This document shows, piece by piece, positions 35,466 to 44,219 of a DNA stretch of 60,150 nucleotides. The DNA lies in NCBI GenBank assembly GCA_024102915.1, contig JAGFJG010000107.1:1-60150 (forward strand). The letters are read 5' to 3'. The stretch comes from Caldilineales bacterium. Lineage in GTDB: Bacteria > Chloroflexota > Anaerolineae > J102. Position 1 is the stretch's first letter, and each line of letters starts with the position of its first letter. Both the position numbers and the translations under genes were made by a program. The notes under the pieces are model-generated. The model ran no database searches. It saw nothing but the letters and a program-made list of their open reading frames with translations, and was not told the DNA's origin.

Positions 35466-36593
35466 TCATCGTTTACTGCCAAGCTGGCGGTAAATATCGA
35501 GCGTTTGCCTGGCTGTACGTTCCCAGGTAAATTCCGCCGCGTTCCGTAATCCCTTTGCACTTAACTCTGACCGTTTTGTCGGATTGTCCATCAACGATTG
35601 CATGGCGTCTCTGATGGATTGGATGTCATAGGGGTCGATGAGGATTGCGGCGTCACCGGCTACTTCGGGCAGGCTCGAAACATTGCTGGTGATGACGGGA
35701 ACGCCACACGCCATCGCTTCCAAAACAGGCAGACCGAAGCCTTCATAGAGTGAGGGGAAGACAAAGAGCGTTGCCGCGGAAAAAATGGCCGGGAGATCCT
35801 CGTCAGAAATATAACCTGGAAATAGAACGTCGTTTTCGAGACCGTGCGACTGTACCAGTTGAAACACATCATCGTACAACCACCCCCTCTTCCCGGCGAT
35901 TACCAGTTTTGTCGTCTGATTGTTCAGATTGGCATAGGCTTCGATCAGTCTGGCGATGTTTTTGCGGGGTTCAATTGTACCGACATAGAGGATGAAGTCT
36001 AACGGCAGAGCGTAGCGTTTTCGCACATCTGTCAATGTTGCAGGATCATCAATCGGTTTGAAGCGCTTGCTTACGCCGAGATGGACGACTGTTGCATTAT
36101 CCAAGCCCACTTCGTAATAGCGCTTCATTTCGGCCAGCGTATTCTGCGAAATGGCGATAATAGCATACGCATTGGATAGGAATCGAGGCATCATCAACCG
36201 CAGAAACATGCGGTTCAAGCGGGAATGGGCCTGTGGATGCGACAGAAAAGTGACATCGCCCAAACTAAAAACAGCCTTTGTCCGTTGCAGGTTGGGAAGC
36301 AGGTGGTCGGTGGCATGAAAGATATCCACCGAACCTATCAACCCATCCTGAGCTTGTCGCAACGCATAAGCCTGCATGACGCGCAATCGCCATCGTTTGT
36401 TTCCCAGATCAATCGTAGTGCGCGGGATGCGATCGAGAGGCGGGGCGGGGTAAACGCCAGAATGAGAATTGTAGAAAACCGACCACTGCTCGTCAGCGGC
36501 TGCATTGACCAGGGCGACAGCCATTTCGTGCGCCATGCGCCCCATGCCCGCGCGATGATGAACGTCTGGCGAGATATCCAGGCATATCTTCAT
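35466..36593 (-). CDS. Glycosyltransferase family 4
   Basis: A 375-aa GT-B enzyme. 'DISPDVHHRAGMGRMAHEMAVAL' opens the acceptor domain; the donor domain has 'FILYVGTIEPRKNIARLIEAYANL', 'LVIAGKRGWLYDDVF', 'LFPGYISDEDLPAIFSAATLFVFPSLYEGFGLPVLEAMACGVPVI' with both E-x7-E glutamates. It is closely related to the enzyme at 33387-34556 but lacks the repeat-derived insertion, which confirms that the insertion is not a family feature. It overlaps the preceding glycosyltransferase gene by 4 bp. Confidence 0.92.
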   Translation of the reverse strand: MKICLDISPDVHHRAGMGRMAHEMAVALVNAAADEQWSVFYNSHSGVYPAPPLDRIPRTTIDLGNKRWRLRVMQAYALRQAQDGLIGSVDIFHATDHLLPNLQRTKAVFSLGDVTFLSHPQAHSRLNRMFLRLMMPRFLSNAYAIIAISQNTLAEMKRYYEVGLDNATVVHLGVSKRFKPIDDPATLTDVRKRYALPLDFILYVGTIEPRKNIARLIEAYANLNNQTTKLVIAGKRGWLYDDVFQLVQSHGLENDVLFPGYISDEDLPAIFSAATLFVFPSLYEGFGLPVLEAMACGVPVITSNVSSLPEVAGDAAILIDPYDIQSIRDAMQSLMDNPTKRSELSAKGLRNAAEFTWERTARQTLDIYRQLGSKR

Positions 36594-37756
36594 GTGAGGA
36601 GACGGTGATAGATGCTGAGTAGCTTTCCCATCTCGTAATCGGCATTGAACAACTTCGCCGCCGCGAGTGAATTTTGCTTCATCGAATCAATCTCTTCGGA
36701 CGTGAGCGATAGCAGGCGTTCAGCCATTTCAGCAGGTTCGAAACCAGCGGCAATAACACCGACGCCATACTGCTCAACAATACCCTGCATCTCTACAGAA
36801 GGTCCAATAGCAACAGCCAGGCCCGCCATCATGTATTCGAAGAACTTATTCGGCAGAGAATGGGCGTGATTGTAGTTCACTGGTGGGATGAAGGGCATGC
36901 CAATATCATATTCATTCACGGTCGAGGCGATTTCATCTGGGGGAACCGCCGGTCGGAAGCGAACACGTCCGGGTGCGAGGCTAGTTCCTAATTGCTGTAG
37001 TTCGGCCAGATAAGCCGGGTCTTTTATCACAAGCATCAAGTCCAGGCTGAAGCGGACATCGAGATGCCCCACAGTCTGGATGAGCGCCTCCAGACGGCGA
37101 TCCCGTGATCCCGCGCCGTGATAGATCATGCGAATGCTTTGCGGATTCGTGGGCCGGAAATGCAGTGGCTGATAGATCGGGACATTCATGATGACCTCAA
37201 CCTGTCTATTCAATTCCCTGGCGTATCGTTCGGCAATGCCGGGTGCAACAGTAATCATTGCATCCGCCCGAGGGGCGTATTCTTGGATAATGTATTCGTA
37301 AAAGGGCTTTGCCAGAAGCCTCCCCCACAATTTATCGGCTGCCTGCTCAGGACTGTATTCATGGGCATCAAACAGGAGTTTCGTCCCCAGTTGTTCGGCG
37401 GCGCGTACGCCAATTGGCAACGCTATCGCTTCGTCGACGTGAATGAGATCGTATTGGCCCTGCAAAATGGTTGCAAGCGCCTGCTGATGATCTGGCTTGG
37501 CCCAATACCATTTTTCCCAGTACCGCTGTGAAACCCTACCCATAAACATCCGAGCGATTTGCGATGATCGTTGCAACGGAGGAAAAATCCATTGCTGAAC
37601 CGGCTTCATAGTGACATGTGGAATTGGCTTTTCTAACTGACCCCAACCCACAAATGTGACATCATATTCTCGCGCTGCATATTCAATTTGCCGCAATACT
37701 CTGCCGTCATTTTGTATATTTTCTAGAGAGAGAATGCAGACCTTTTGTCGTGTCAT
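36590..37756 (-). CDS. Glycosyltransferase, GT4-like
   Basis: A 388-aa protein of the GT-B fold, more divergent than its neighbours. It starts 'KVCILSLENIQNDGRVLRQIEYAAREYDVTFVGWG' and has 'LIHVDEAIALPIGVRAAEQLGTKLLFDAHEY', 'RMIYHGAGSRDRRLEALIQTVG', and donor-side 'DIGMPFIPPVNYNHAHSLPNKFFEYMMAGLAVAIGPS', a pattern common in capsule and exopolysaccharide loci. Its stop overlaps the next glycosyltransferase start (ATGA). Acceptor and sugar are unknown. Confidence 0.85.
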   Translation of the reverse strand: MTRQKVCILSLENIQNDGRVLRQIEYAAREYDVTFVGWGQLEKPIPHVTMKPVQQWIFPPLQRSSQIARMFMGRVSQRYWEKWYWAKPDHQQALATILQGQYDLIHVDEAIALPIGVRAAEQLGTKLLFDAHEYSPEQAADKLWGRLLAKPFYEYIIQEYAPRADAMITVAPGIAERYARELNRQVEVIMNVPIYQPLHFRPTNPQSIRMIYHGAGSRDRRLEALIQTVGHLDVRFSLDLMLVIKDPAYLAELQQLGTSLAPGRVRFRPAVPPDEIASTVNEYDIGMPFIPPVNYNHAHSLPNKFFEYMMAGLAVAIGPSVEMQGIVEQYGVGVIAAGFEPAEMAERLLSLTSEEIDSMKQNSLAAAKLFNADYEMGKLLSIYHRLLT

Positions 37757-37779
37757 AACCTAATCTTGAATGGTAGCTC

Positions 37780-38850
37780 TCAATGGCTCAATAATTGATA
37801 GGCGATTTTTTGCGCCGCATGACCATCGCCGAAGATGGAGGGCGGCGAACCGGTAGGGGCAAATGAACTGACATGGTGCATTATCTTCTCACTGTCGGCT
37901 CCCGCTAAAACGTTCCAACCTGTTTCCAACGTTTCTACCCACTCGGTTTCATCTCGTAATGTGATGCAAGGCGTGGCAAAAAAATAGGACTCTTTTTGAA
38001 CACCGCCTGAGTCTGTCAGAATCAGTCTGGCGTTCTGTTCCAAAGCAAGCATATCTAGATAGCCTGTCGGTTCGATAATCATCACCCCGTTCGCCTGAAT
38101 ATCTTCCGTTTTCCAGCCCAACTCCTGGATTTTTTTGCGCGTGCGTGGATGAAGGGGAAAAACAACGATGTCTGATATACCTGTCAATGCTTCGAGGATG
38201 GCGTTCAGGCGCTGAGGATCGTCCGTGTTTGCAGGACGATGCACGGTGGCCAACAGAAAACCATGTCGTGTCAGGCCAAGACGGTCGAGGATTTGAGACC
38301 GTTGGCGGGCTATCTCAGCAAAAGCCAGGACCGAGTCATACATGACATCTCCAACCAGGAACGCCCCTGCGTCAATGCCCTCGCGACTGAGATTGTCCAT
38401 TGCAGTCTGGGTGGGACAGAAGAGGAGGTCGGCACAGCGATCGGTGATCACGCGATTGTGCTCCTCGGGCATGCGTCGATTGAACGAGCGCAACCCCGCC
38501 TCCACATGCGCAACCGGAATGTGCAGTTTGATTGCTGCCAGCGTCGCCGCCAGCGTGGAATTGGTGTCGCCATACACCAATGTCCAATCTGGCTTTTCAG
38601 TCATCATCACTTCTTCCAGCCGCATCAGCATTTCGCCTGTCTGCTTGCCATGACTGCCAGACCCCACGCCCAAGTTCAGATCGGGTTGAGGAATGCTCAA
38701 TTCGTCAAAGAACACCTGAGACATATTGGCATCGTAATGTTGTCCTGTATGCACCAAAAATTCGCTAATGTCAGCGTTTTGAAGCGCCTGGCTGACCGGA
38801 GTAGCCTTAATAAACTGAGGTCGTGCGCCGACCACGGTGAGGATTTTCAT
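37780..38850 (-). CDS. UDP-N-acetylglucosamine 2-epimerase family (WecB/WbpI-like)
   Basis: A 356-aa non-hydrolysing 2-epimerase. Signature segments are 'TVVGARPQFIKATPVSQAL', 'VHTGQHYD', 'VYGDTNSTLAATLAA', 'AHVEAGLRSFNRRMPEEHNRVITD' and 'LILTDSGGVQKESYFF'. WecB makes UDP-ManNAc from UDP-GlcNAc; the close relative WbpI acts on UDP-diacetamido-glucuronate. The 'ARPQFIK' N-terminus and the nearby WbpB/WbpD/WbpE-like genes make a WbpI-type substrate a fair alternative. It sits mid-operon, 23 bp before a glycosyltransferase gene. Confidence 0.9.
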   Translation of the reverse strand: MKILTVVGARPQFIKATPVSQALQNADISEFLVHTGQHYDANMSQVFFDELSIPQPDLNLGVGSGSHGKQTGEMLMRLEEVMMTEKPDWTLVYGDTNSTLAATLAAIKLHIPVAHVEAGLRSFNRRMPEEHNRVITDRCADLLFCPTQTAMDNLSREGIDAGAFLVGDVMYDSVLAFAEIARQRSQILDRLGLTRHGFLLATVHRPANTDDPQRLNAILEALTGISDIVVFPLHPRTRKKIQELGWKTEDIQANGVMIIEPTGYLDMLALEQNARLILTDSGGVQKESYFFATPCITLRDETEWVETLETGWNVLAGADSEKIMHHVSSFAPTGSPPSIFGDGHAAQKIAYQLLSH

Positions 38851-38910
38851 GCTGGTGTGGGTTTAGAAGCGATTTGAGAAATCGCTTTCGAGAGTCAGCC
38901 CTGAGATCCC

Positions 38911-40269
38911 TCAAGCATTATCCGTCGCAAAAAGTGTGGAGGAGTCATAATCGGCAAAGAAGAGTGCTACAGGGCTCGTGGGAATGTCGTGAGTTTCAGG
39001 TACTTCATGCGGCCAGAGCATGCGAGCAATGCCGCTGGAAACGATGGCCTCGCAGCGATTGCGAACGCTGTCTACAAACAGAACATAATTGGCGACGCCA
39101 TAACGCAAGGCTTCAAAGAGCACGGTTGAATAGACGCTGATATGGATATCACAATCGGCCAACAATTCATACGTTCCTTTTGCGCCAAATTCGACAAAAC
39201 CAGATTGAAGAAGCCCTTTGAAGATATCCGGGTTTTCACTGGGGTGTGGTTGGATGATGATGCGCCAGTCCGAAGAATCCAGTTTCAACTTGAGGTATGC
39301 AACGTAGTCAGCAATTTCGTCTTGTACGGTTGGTTGCGATGTGATCAGTATTGTGGTTCGATTATCTTTATTCCCCTTGTGTTGCGGTGCGACAGTCTTC
39401 AGGTAATAGCCCCCTACGAACACAGAATCAGGCGGAAACATATTGCCCTCAATCACAAGATTGCGCCAATATGCCCCATATACCGCCAGCCGGTCGGGGA
39501 ATAGCGCGCGGGGGAATAGATCGGAAAATCCGGCCGGATAAATATAAAAGGGATTATCTGCGACTGTGCCGTGCATCAATTCAATTACCGGAACTCCTGA
39601 TGACTTTGCCGCCGCGATGAATGATTCACGTCCGTAATGACATGTCATCAATATCCGCCGGGGCGCGAGCAGGGCAAGCACGATGCGCAGGGTTAGATAA
39701 TTGGAATAGAAAGTCAGGATGATATTTGCCGCCTCACGGTGGTCATAACCTAGCGCGGGATTATTCTCAGCTATCCGCTCGCCTCGCTCCAAAATCCCCC
39801 GAGACATGAAGACCCGAACCAGTAAACGAATGGCCTGGATCAATAAACTGAACTGGCTGATATAAAGATCGGCGCTGTATGTTTTGGGCACGCCATCGTC
39901 GAAGTCCTCGACAATAACGAACTGGCTGCGATTGCTTTCGGTGACAATTCGAGCGTTGTACAGGTCGTAGGTGACGTCTTCGATGCGAGTAATGCGCCCT
40001 GTGGCTCCGTAGAAAATCGACAAAGTTCGGGGCGCATGCGCCAAACGCAGCCGTATGATTTGAGTGACGCCGATGAAGAACCCGATGATTCGATTCAGAA
40101 TCATTCGCCCTGAGTTTTGGCGTTGCGCCTGACGCCAGACCTGCCCCTGCCGGTTAAGCTGGCGGTTGAAGGCATAATCGGTGAAGAAGACTTTGAACAG
40201 ATTGAATTGCCGGAAGCTGAAATCCTCCATCTGTTCGACTGCATCAAAGAACTCATGCCCGGTCATCAT
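38911..40269 (-). CDS. Uncharacterised glycan-cluster protein, GT-B-like C-terminal half
   Basis: A 452-aa soluble protein that I cannot place in a named family. The C-terminal half has features seen in capsule synthesis and CDP-glycerol-type GT-B enzymes: 'VIELMHGTVADNPFYIYPAGFSDL', 'TTILITSQPTVQDEIADYV', 'WRIIIQPHPSENPDIF', 'DIHISVYSTVLFEALRYGVANYVL'. The 'QPHP' and 'STVLFEAL' elements would line a nucleotide-sugar pocket. The N-terminal ~150 residues show no known domain. Its start overlaps the stop of the aminotransferase gene (ATGA), so it is part of the operon. Transfer of the nonulosonic acid unit is one possibility, inferred from position only. Confidence 0.6.
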   Translation of the reverse strand: MMTGHEFFDAVEQMEDFSFRQFNLFKVFFTDYAFNRQLNRQGQVWRQAQRQNSGRMILNRIIGFFIGVTQIIRLRLAHAPRTLSIFYGATGRITRIEDVTYDLYNARIVTESNRSQFVIVEDFDDGVPKTYSADLYISQFSLLIQAIRLLVRVFMSRGILERGERIAENNPALGYDHREAANIILTFYSNYLTLRIVLALLAPRRILMTCHYGRESFIAAAKSSGVPVIELMHGTVADNPFYIYPAGFSDLFPRALFPDRLAVYGAYWRNLVIEGNMFPPDSVFVGGYYLKTVAPQHKGNKDNRTTILITSQPTVQDEIADYVAYLKLKLDSSDWRIIIQPHPSENPDIFKGLLQSGFVEFGAKGTYELLADCDIHISVYSTVLFEALRYGVANYVLFVDSVRNRCEAIVSSGIARMLWPHEVPETHDIPTSPVALFFADYDSSTLFATDNA

Positions 40270-41747
40270 TGAATCTGCGTCGGCGCCGAACCAGCCAGTG
40301 TGCGAATTGCCGAGATGATGCGAGCGATATCAGCCGGTGATAGAGCGGCGCTGCTGGGCAGACTCAGCCCGTTCTGGCTTAGCGCCTCGGCGACGGGCAG
40401 GCGTTGACCCGTGGCGTAAATCGGCTGTTGATGCACGGGCGGGAAAAGCGGGCGGGTTTCTATTTGCATAGCTTGTAATGCGGCCATCAGGTCATCGCGT
40501 CTCATGCCGAACCTTTCGGGCTGGACCTGGATGGAATAGAGCCAGTACACATTGTCGGCCCATGCCGCCGCCGGAGGTAATGATAGTCCCGTCACGCCGG
40601 CTAATCCCGCGCCATAAGTGCGGGCGAGCTGACGTTTCGCTGCCAGGATGGCGTCGATGCGCTCCATTTGCGCCACGCCCAGGGCGGCCTGGATGTTGGT
40701 CATTCGATAGTTATAGCCCAGGTGCGTGTGCCAATAGCGCCGCTCAGGTGACATGCCATGATCCCGCAAAATGCGTATCCGTTCTGCCAGATCAGTGCGA
40801 TCCGTGACCAGCATCCCGCCCTCACCCGTCGTAATGATCTTGTTGCCATAAAAACTGAAAATCCCAATATCACCCAGGTTTCCAACAATGCGATTTTGAT
40901 AGCGTGCGCCATGCGCTTCGGCGGCATCCTCAACCACAAAGAGACCATAACGCTGCGCAATGTCCAGGATCGCAGCCATATTGGCCGGATGACCGTATAA
41001 ATGGACGGGGATAATCGCGCGGGTTTTGGGGGTAATCGCCCTTTCGATCTGAGCCGGATCAATGTTCCATGTTTCCGGCTCGCTATCGACGAAGACTGGA
41101 CGCGCTCCGGTGTAGGTGACCGCATTCGCCGTTGCAATGAACGTGAGCGTCGGGACAATCACTTCGTCGCCAGGGCCGATGCCCAGGGCGAGCATGGCGA
41201 GGTGCAGCGCGGTTGTGCCATTGCTGGCGGCTATCGCATGCTTTGCCCCACAGAATTCAGCAAACATCTCTTCAAAGCGCGTGACAAAAGGGCCTGCTGA
41301 TGAGACCCAACCCGTGAGGACGCACTCCGCCGTATACTTCAATTCCTTTTCGCCAAAACTTGGTTCCGCCACAGGCAGGCGCATTCGCCGATCCATGATG
41401 GCAAGGTCGACAACTCTTGACTGTTCATCGAGCAGCGGGATGATGCGCACCGGCGCGCTGAACATCTCGGATAGGCTCTCAGACGGAGTGCCTGCCGGCG
41501 CAGTCTGGGGAACAGGGCGCGGCACGCCTGCAACCGACGACTCCAGCCCCAGCCCCGCAAGCAGCGCACGGCGGATATCGCCATCGGTGGCGAGGCCGAC
41601 GAAGGCGTTGTTTTCGGCATCGACCAGCAAAGCCAGCCCCAGCGCTCCTCTGTCGATAGCCTGCATGACCTCTCTGATGGTGCTTGAGGCTGGCACACTG
41701 ATCGCTTGGATCTGCTCACGAATTTCTTGATACACGGTTACACCCAC
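40266..41747 (-). CDS. DegT/DnrJ/EryC1/StrS aminotransferase fused to N-terminal CBS pair
   Basis: A 493-aa fusion beginning at a GTG. Residues 1-120 form a CBS-domain pair ('TIREVMQAIDRGALGLALLVDAENNAFVGLATDGDIRRALL', 'RIIPLLDEQSRVVDLAIMD'). Residues about 125-493 are a PLP sugar aminotransferase with 'AASNGTTALHLAMLAL', 'VEDAAEAHGARY' and the PLP lysine Lys303 in 'FSFYGNKIITTGEGG'. Such enzymes aminate keto-UDP-sugars (LegC, WbpE, PseC). CBS pairs are known on the nucleotidyltransferases of legionaminate pathways; on the aminotransferase they are unusual and suggest adenylate or SAM sensing. It could serve the nonulosonate branch or the Wbp-like branch. Confidence 0.9.
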   Translation of the reverse strand: MGVTVYQEIREQIQAISVPASSTIREVMQAIDRGALGLALLVDAENNAFVGLATDGDIRRALLAGLGLESSVAGVPRPVPQTAPAGTPSESLSEMFSAPVRIIPLLDEQSRVVDLAIMDRRMRLPVAEPSFGEKELKYTAECVLTGWVSSAGPFVTRFEEMFAEFCGAKHAIAASNGTTALHLAMLALGIGPGDEVIVPTLTFIATANAVTYTGARPVFVDSEPETWNIDPAQIERAITPKTRAIIPVHLYGHPANMAAILDIAQRYGLFVVEDAAEAHGARYQNRIVGNLGDIGIFSFYGNKIITTGEGGMLVTDRTDLAERIRILRDHGMSPERRYWHTHLGYNYRMTNIQAALGVAQMERIDAILAAKRQLARTYGAGLAGVTGLSLPPAAAWADNVYWLYSIQVQPERFGMRRDDLMAALQAMQIETRPLFPPVHQQPIYATGQRLPVAEALSQNGLSLPSSAALSPADIARIISAIRTLAGSAPTQIQ

Positions 41748-41773
41748 GACATGAGGATGAATTCACTGTTGAA

Positions 41774-42670
41774 TTAGACCAGTCCGCTCGCCGATTCGCG
41801 GTTTCCTGACAATTCGTTGCGCATAAACTCGACATGTTGACGTAGCGCCTCGACGGCTGCGAATTTTGATTCGATCACGATAGGCAGATCGACGAAGGTA
41901 GGGCGTTTCAAAATTGAGAGCGCCCAACTATCAGCTTCGACCGGCCAATGCAGGTCTTTGACGCCATCATTATCGTGGACATGGATGCAACGTACGAATG
42001 GCTCCACGGCGGAGACGAATGCCGCGGGTTCAAAGCCGAAAGTGGCGGCTGTGACCTTGAGATGCCCCGTATCTAAGAGCATGCCAACAGGCAGATCGTC
42101 GAGACGGGCAAATAACTCTAACATCTCGTCGGCTGTTTGCAGCAACAGCTTCCCCTGTAAATCCAACGGACAGACGTTGTTCTCGACCAGTATCTCAATC
42201 CCCAGCTCCCGCGCTCGTCTGGCGGCGAATGATATACTCTGCAAGAATCGCTCTGCGGCCAGTTCGACTTCCTCTGGCGAAGCCGGCGAGGGGAACAGGA
42301 AGCTGGTTTCGCCAAATCCAACCGGGTCGGTGACGAACCCGGCGTGCACCGAGTAAAACGGCGCTCCCAACCGGACGGCCAGGCTCAGCCCGGACATCAC
42401 CAGGTCGAGACTGCGCGTGCGGATAGTCTCATCCATCGATGCCAGGTTCAGCACGAAAGATTCGGCCGGTGGGGGAAAGTAATTATGAACCAGCAACGGC
42501 GGATCGGTACGAGACATCATCGAAAGCGCCTCATCGGTGACCGAGACATTGCCGCCGAGTTCGATCGCATCGAGGCCGAAAGCGCGATAAGCGGCCAGCC
42601 GATCGGGGAGCGGTTCCTGCCAGGGGAGGCATGCCGTCGAGACGTACAGATGTTGTCGTCGCCGATTCAT
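41774..42670 (-). CDS. Sugar phosphate isomerase/epimerase-like TIM-barrel protein
   Basis: A 298-aa AP-endonuclease-2-like TIM barrel. Recognisable strands are 'HLYVSTACLPWQEPL', 'GAPFYSVHAGFV', 'LGIEILVENNVCPLD', 'VGMLLDTGHLKV' and 'CIHVHDNDGVKDLHW', which supply the His/Glu/Asp metal ligands expected for isomerases of this superfamily. The start at 42670 forms an ATGA overlap with the GNAT gene; seven upstream residues are not needed. Position between NeuB/GNAT and the aminotransferase suggests a step in making or recycling the nine-carbon sugar precursor. Confidence 0.85.
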   Translation of the reverse strand: MNRRRQHLYVSTACLPWQEPLPDRLAAYRAFGLDAIELGGNVSVTDEALSMMSRTDPPLLVHNYFPPPAESFVLNLASMDETIRTRSLDLVMSGLSLAVRLGAPFYSVHAGFVTDPVGFGETSFLFPSPASPEEVELAAERFLQSISFAARRARELGIEILVENNVCPLDLQGKLLLQTADEMLELFARLDDLPVGMLLDTGHLKVTAATFGFEPAAFVSAVEPFVRCIHVHDNDGVKDLHWPVEADSWALSILKRPTFVDLPIVIESKFAAVEALRQHVEFMRNELSGNRESASGLV

Positions 42671-43155
42671 AGGTCGAGATACCCCACCCATTGCTCTGCT
42701 TCTTTGTCGATGAACTCATAGCCTAGCTGGCGATACAGAGCCAGCGCCGGTTGATTATCCGCATAGACTTTCAACCGCACTTTTGTGGCGCCACGCTGCC
42801 GCGCCGCCGCATGAAGGAAATGCATGAACATGCGCCCCAACCCGAGGCCCTGCGTCTTTGGCGCGATGACGATGCCAAGCGAAGGGATTGCATAACCCTC
42901 GTCCCAGCCGCGCAACATGCCATAACCCAGGATTTCGTCAGCAAGCAGCAATGCATAGTAGAGATCAGGCCCCTGGTATTCTGCGATCTGCGCAGCCTCT
43001 TCCCTGCTCATGGCGTGAGGATGAAAGTGCGTCGTCAAGCCGGTCTGAGCGATCATTTCGAAGAACTGTGCGAGCGCAGGCTGCACGGATTGATCGATCT
43101 GACGGATTTCGATGCTACGATGGCGGCGTGCTTTGTCTTGTGGTGAGAAATCCAT
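42667..43155 (-). CDS. GNAT-family N-acetyltransferase
   Basis: A 162-aa acetyltransferase with the acetyl-CoA loop 'IAPKTQGLGLGRMFMHFLHAAARQRG' (R/Q-x-x-G-x-G/A) and 'LKVYADNQPALALYRQLGYEF'. The start at 43155 shares one base with the NeuB stop (TGATG). In nonulosonic acid pathways a GNAT such as PseH acetylates the 4-amino group of the sugar precursor, which would suit this position between NeuB and the sugar isomerase. The assignment to that step is inferred from context. Confidence 0.85.
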   Translation of the reverse strand: MDFSPQDKARRHRSIEIRQIDQSVQPALAQFFEMIAQTGLTTHFHPHAMSREEAAQIAEYQGPDLYYALLLADEILGYGMLRGWDEGYAIPSLGIVIAPKTQGLGLGRMFMHFLHAAARQRGATKVRLKVYADNQPALALYRQLGYEFIDKEAEQWVGYLDL

Positions 43156-44219
43156 CACGAGTCCCAATCCACGGATGTCAGGTCAAGAATCGTATCCGCA
43201 GGAATGAATGCAGCGGCCTTTTTGCCGATCACTTTGTCGAACCAGGCGGGCGGTAAGCCTGTTGCTGGCCGTTTGCAAGTCAGGTGGGCTGCTTCGATGG
43301 CCTGTCCTGCGGCGATGTCCTGACGGGCGACGAGGCTCTTCTGCATCATGGGTTTATTTGCCAGTTCGCTTGCAGTCGGTCGTTTGACGCCGTCGCCCAA
43401 CGCAGCCTCGACATCCCTGATCATCTCGACCAGATTCGATAGCTCCCCTGGCTCCAACGAGGCGCGATGATCAGGCCCCGGCAGACTCCTATCGAGTGTA
43501 AAATGCTTTTCCAGGATGCAGGCTCCCGCGGCGACGGCCCAGGCGCTGGCCGCCAATCCCTGTGTATGATCCGAGTAACCCACCGGGCAGGAGAAGGCGT
43601 GTTCCAGGGTGCGCATGGCTCGTAGATTGATCTCCTGCACCGGCGAAGGATATTCGGACGTGCAATGCAACAAGGCCATCTTGTGGCGCAAGCCGCCTTC
43701 CCACAAAGCGGTCACCGCGGCTTCCACTTCTCCCAAATCGGACATGCCGGTCGAGAGCAGCACGGGGCGTTGCTTGCTGGCGACGAATCGCAGAAATGGC
43801 AGGTTCGTCGTATCTGTGGAAGCGATTTTGTAGGCGGTGATATCCAATTCCGCCAACATATCGACACTACGGTTTTCATAGGGCGTGCAAAGATAGATCA
43901 GCCCCGCTTGCTCGCAATACGCTTTTAGCTCGGCATACTGCGCGGGAGTGAGTTCCAGCGCCTTCAGCATGGCGAATTGGCCGCCCGCCTCACCCGTTGT
44001 GACCACCTGATAACCTGCTTTGGGGGCATGGGACGTAATCAGTTCTTCGGTGATGAAACTTTGAAACTTGATGGCATCGACTTTCGCCACGACCGCGGCA
44101 TCGATCAGTTGTCGGGCCAATTGCATATCGCCATTGTGATTAACGCCCGCTTCTGCGATGATGAAACAGGGATAGCCCGGCCCGACAAATCGGCTTCCAA
44201 TCTGGATGGGCTGAATCAT
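43155..44219 (-). CDS. N-acetylneuraminate synthase family protein (NeuB/LegI/PseI-like)
   Basis: A 354-aa enzyme that condenses phosphoenolpyruvate with an N-acyl amino sugar to give a nonulosonic acid. The NeuB barrel (1-270) has 'FIIAEAGVNHNGDMQLARQLIDAA', 'DAIKFQSF', 'IASTDTTNLPFLRFVA', 'LLHCTSEYPSPVQEINLRAM' and 'VGYSDHTQGLAASAWAVAAGACILEKHFTLDR'. A C-terminal SAF/antifreeze-like domain (about 290-354) includes 'SLVARQDIAAGQAIEAAHL'. Whether the product is sialic, legionaminic or pseudaminic acid cannot be told from motifs. It overlaps the CMP-sugar synthetase by 4 bp. Confidence 0.93.
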   Translation of the reverse strand: MIQPIQIGSRFVGPGYPCFIIAEAGVNHNGDMQLARQLIDAAVVAKVDAIKFQSFITEELITSHAPKAGYQVVTTGEAGGQFAMLKALELTPAQYAELKAYCEQAGLIYLCTPYENRSVDMLAELDITAYKIASTDTTNLPFLRFVASKQRPVLLSTGMSDLGEVEAAVTALWEGGLRHKMALLHCTSEYPSPVQEINLRAMRTLEHAFSCPVGYSDHTQGLAASAWAVAAGACILEKHFTLDRSLPGPDHRASLEPGELSNLVEMIRDVEAALGDGVKRPTASELANKPMMQKSLVARQDIAAGQAIEAAHLTCKRPATGLPPAWFDKVIGKKAAAFIPADTILDLTSVDWDS

